Shown one piece after another: positions 8,223-9,384 of a stretch of DNA of 9,384 bases. This stretch comes from CAMCHP01 sp036835325 (GTDB taxonomy: Bacteria; Bacteroidota; Bacteroidia; Flavobacteriales_D; Sanyastnellaceae): assembly GCA_036835325.1 (NCBI GenBank), contig DAITMF010000081.1, positions 1-9,384 on the forward strand, in the 5' to 3' direction. The notes under the pieces were generated by a model. That model worked only from the letters and a program-made list of their open reading frames with translations, ran no database searches and was not told the DNA's origin. Every line of letters begins with the position of its first letter. Positions within the stretch are counted from its first letter, which is position 1. The translations under genes were made by a program, and so were the position numbers.

Positions 8223-8765
8223 TTATTTCTTCTTTGCTATGCGGTTGCGAATTCGACTCAATGATACGGGCGTAATACCGAGAACGTTCGCGATGTATTT
8301 ATCAGGGGCTCGGCTAACGATGTTGGGGTGATCTTCAAGGTACTTTAAGTAGCGCTTTTCCGGTGACAGAAATACGAACGAATCGACACGTTGAAACGCT
8401 TGTTTCAGGATTTGCCGGCCGAAAAATCGGTTGTTGCCGAATAATATTTCAGAGTTTTCACCACCGATGTCATGCAAGGTTTCAAAGTCGGCAAAGTACA
8501 CTTTCGTTTTTTCAAGCGCTTCGAATGTGAGTTTGGAGGGCTCGTGAAAGAGTATAGCGTGTACATTCGCAAAAATCTGCTTTTCAGCAAACAACTGAAA
8601 GGTTACCTCCTCGCCATTGTCTTTGCTTCGGTAGCTTCTGACCAAGCCTTTTCGGATGTAAAACACATTTGGTTGCTTGTCTCCAAGCATCAGTATGATA
8701 TCTCCTTTCTCGAAGGTTTTTGAGTTGAGGTTCCGAAGTAGCTTGTACAGGTTTTTAACGTTCAT
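8223..8765 (-). CDS. Crp/Fnr-family transcriptional regulator
   Basis: Cytoplasmic DNA-binding regulator of 180 residues. The effector-binding beta-barrel spans about residues 14-98 (FEKGDIILMLGDKQPNVFYI, then KGLVRSY and EEVTFQLF), followed by a dimer helix (about 100-130) and a helix-turn-helix (about 154-178, YIANVLGITPVSLSRIR). The canonical cyclic-nucleotide phosphate cassette of CRP (Gly-Glu followed by Arg) is absent; the corresponding stretch reads EKQIFANVHAILFHEPSKLTFEA. No Fnr-type Cys cluster exists either. It therefore probably does not respond to cAMP by the classical route. Start: the frame stays open upstream to 8900, but the extra 45 residues do not resemble the family, whereas the ATG at 8765 gives a normal length and N-terminus. 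It lies 245 bp upstream of, and in the same direction as, the efflux operon, so it could regulate that operon. That link is inference. Confidence 0.88.
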   Translation of the reverse strand: MNVKNLYKLLRNLNSKTFEKGDIILMLGDKQPNVFYIRKGLVRSYRSKDNGEEVTFQLFAEKQIFANVHAILFHEPSKLTFEALEKTKVYFADFETLHDIGGENSEILFGNNRFFGRQILKQAFQRVDSFVFLSPEKRYLKYLEDHPNIVSRAPDKYIANVLGITPVSLSRIRNRIAKKK

Positions 8766-8967
8766 GGCTGAATTTGGTCTGCGGTCACGATGTGCTTGGT
8801 GATTGCACAGCACTTGGTTTGCCGGCTTTCCTAACCTGACTGCTGTTTGAGCTACTTCGTAAACACGAGATGGAACCTCAAGGTAGCATTTTGAGTGCAC
8901 CCGTCGATTACCGGATGTCTATTTTTCAATTACGCGTTTAGCTATTTGACATGAGCGAAGCCCAATG

Positions 8968-9007
8968 TGACAAGGTGGTTTGTCAGGATGTAGGTTGATA
9001 GCCAACC
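8968..9007. repeat. Two adjacent small stem-loops
   Basis: TGACAA (8968-8973) and TTGTCA (8980-8985) form a 6-bp stem with the loop GGTGGT. Directly after it GGTTG (8993-8997) and CAACC (9003-9007) form a 5-bp stem with a 5-base loop. Each is modest alone; their closeness makes chance less likely. Function unknown. Confidence 0.4.
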
Positions 9008-9079
9008 ACGGAAGAGTGAGTCACATGAGTAAACCCATTTTACAAGCACGCATTCGGGTTGCCGACGGCGTTCGGTCGA

Positions 9080-9095
9080 GGGAATGAATATTCCC
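9080..9095. repeat. Stem-loop GGGAAT-N4-ATTCCC
   Basis: Perfect 6-bp stem (9080-9085 with 9090-9095) and a 4-base loop GAAT. It directly abuts, sharing base 9095, the larger hairpin at 9095-9131. Confidence 0.5.
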
Positions 9096-9131
9096 GGTAA
9101 ACCTTTTTGGTACGACGAAAAATGTTTACCG
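9095..9131. repeat. Long hairpin CGGTAAAC...GTTTACCG
   Basis: An 8-bp perfect outer stem (9095-9102 with 9124-9131), one mismatched pair (C9103/T9123), then a 5-bp TTTTT/AAAAA inner stem (9104-9108 with 9118-9122) and a 9-base loop. On either strand the stem is too interrupted and lacks a trailing T-run for a typical intrinsic terminator. It may be a protein-binding site or part of a mobile repeat unit. Confidence 0.55.
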
Positions 9132-9215
9132 CCCGCACCGCCGTCACCCCGCGCAATGGAAACGACATTACACACCGGTCACACACGCAGTCGCGCAGCG
9201 ACGTAGGTTTGGTAG

Positions 9216-9246
9216 GGATGGGTGAAGCCGAGGGCGAAACCCGTCC
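9216..9246. repeat. Nested stem-loop GGATGGGT...ACCCGTCC
   Basis: An 8-bp stem (9216-9223 with 9239-9246) with one G-T wobble pair, enclosing a second small stem GCC-GAG-GGC (9227-9235). The right arm is shared with the longer 9238-9248/9352-9362 repeat, so the two pairings compete. Confidence 0.45.
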
Positions 9247-9273
9247 ACAATGCGGCGCGTGTGCGTACCGTAA

Positions 9274-9286
9274 GCCCCGTAGGGGC
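9274..9286. repeat. REP-like palindrome GCCCC-GTA-GGGGC
   Basis: Perfect 5-bp arms with a 3-base centre, preceded by TAA. The arms are identical to those at 24-36. Read on the minus strand, the core CCCTACGGG is the same nine bases as in the palindrome at 9314-9326, so the two lie as an inverted pair 27 bp apart, the geometry typical of REP doublets. No REP-associated (Y1-type) transposase is encoded in the window. Confidence 0.6.
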
Positions 9287-9313
9287 GCAGGAAACGGTCG
9301 CGCATCAACCTAC

Positions 9314-9326
9314 GTCCCTACGGGAC
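9314..9326. repeat. REP-like palindrome GTCCC-TAC-GGGAC
   Basis: Perfect 5-bp arms with centre TAC. It contains CCCTACGGG, the same nine bases found on the opposite strand in the palindrome at 9274-9286. Probable partner in a REP doublet. Confidence 0.55.
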
Positions 9327-9354
9327 TCGCTTGTGGTGTGTGCGCCCGACGGTG

Positions 9355-9367
9355 GACGGGTTCCGTC
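9355..9367. repeat. Small hairpin GACGG-GTT-CCGTC
   Basis: Perfect 5-bp stem with a 3-base loop, overlapping the right arm of the 11-bp repeat at 9352-9362. It closes the palindrome cluster at the right edge, which may continue beyond the window. Confidence 0.45.
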
Positions 9368-9384
9368 ACGATTTCATCGGTACT

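Larger units (their letters stand above)
9201..9315. repeat. Inverted repeat ACGTAGGTT / AACCTACGT
   Basis: Perfect 9-bp arms at 9201-9209 and 9307-9315. They enclose the hairpin at 9216-9246 and the REP-like palindrome at 9274-9286. The right arm overlaps the start of the palindrome at 9314-9326. The arrangement resembles a composite palindromic element. Confidence 0.5.
9238..9362. repeat. Inverted repeat AACCCGTCCAC / GTGGACGGGTT
   Basis: Perfect 11-bp arms at 9238-9248 and 9352-9362, the longest perfect inverted repeat seen in the window. It interleaves with, rather than nests in, the 9201-9209/9307-9315 pair. Confidence 0.55.
8766..9384. other. Long intergenic region rich in inverted repeats, no convincing gene
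   Basis: No protein-coding gene is supported in these 619 bases. The part next to the Crp/Fnr gene (8766-8940) should hold that gene's promoter, but no clear TAnnTTTG/TTTG pair is visible; TACCTTG at 8880-8886 on the minus strand is one base short of the consensus. From 8968 to 9367 there are at least eight inverted repeats, listed separately. Base composition becomes visibly richer in G and C after about 9130, unlike the genes. The appearance is that of a mosaic of REP-type elements or a structured non-coding sequence. Confidence 0.6.

Noticed and set aside
8077..8331. 84-residue plus-strand open frame.
   Set aside because: More than a third of it is antisense to the helix-turn-helix end of the Crp/Fnr gene and the protein has no family features.
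8766..8900. N-terminal extension of the Crp/Fnr frame by 45 residues.
   Set aside because: The added residues do not resemble the family and the internal ATG at 8765 gives the normal length and N-terminus.
8942..9175. 77-residue open frame on the minus strand upstream of the Crp/Fnr gene.
   Set aside because: No recognisable domain, no promoter or ribosome site seen, and four hairpins fall inside it. It is more likely chance coding in a repeat-rich region, although a small hypothetical gene cannot be excluded.
9132..9384. Possible CRISPR array or insertion-sequence end because of dense repeats.
   Set aside because: No regularly spaced direct repeats with unique spacers are present, and no transposase or target-site duplication is visible.

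Overview
The window looks like chromosomal DNA of a Bacteroidota bacterium, probably from the Flavobacteriales or Cytophagales side of the phylum. The proteins are typical of that group: a DUF6268 outer-membrane barrel, a short DUF2147 protein with a cleavage site ending in NAQ, and a Crp/Fnr regulator ending in a YIANVLGITPVSLSRIR-type helix-turn-helix. Start codons lack clear Shine-Dalgarno sequences. A TAnnTTTG-type -7 promoter box (TACCTTTG, 8009 to 8002 on the minus strand) lies just ahead of the DUF2147 gene. All six genes are on the minus strand, so transcription runs from right to left. The genus cannot be named from the sequence alone.

From right to left: 8766-9384 has no convincing gene but is dense in inverted repeats and short GC-rich palindromes of REP type. 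A Crp/Fnr-family regulator follows (8223-8765). After a 245-bp intergenic region with the promoter box come five genes spaced 30, 16, 2 and 5 bp apart: DUF2147 (7627-7977), a DUF6268 outer-membrane protein (6661-7596), a TolC-family protein with an extra N-terminal substrate-binding-protein-like domain (4287-6644), an HlyD/AcrA-type adaptor lipoprotein (3157-4284) and an RND inner-membrane permease (74-3151). At the left edge a palindrome (24-36) shares its arms with one at the right edge.

The last three genes encode a complete tripartite efflux pump: RND permease in the inner membrane, lipid-anchored adaptor in the periplasm and TolC-like outer-membrane duct. The tight spacing suggests one operon. 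Two further predicted envelope proteins, DUF6268 and DUF2147, appear to be carried on the same transcript.

The most unusual feature is the outer-membrane component. Residues about 28-325 resemble the periplasmic binding fold of ABC-transporter substrate-binding proteins of the TrpX/DUF534 type, fused in frame to a TolC duct domain. A duct with its own binding domain could sense or capture a ligand in the periplasm. The second point of interest is the cluster of palindromes at 8968-9367, including two interleaved long inverted repeats.
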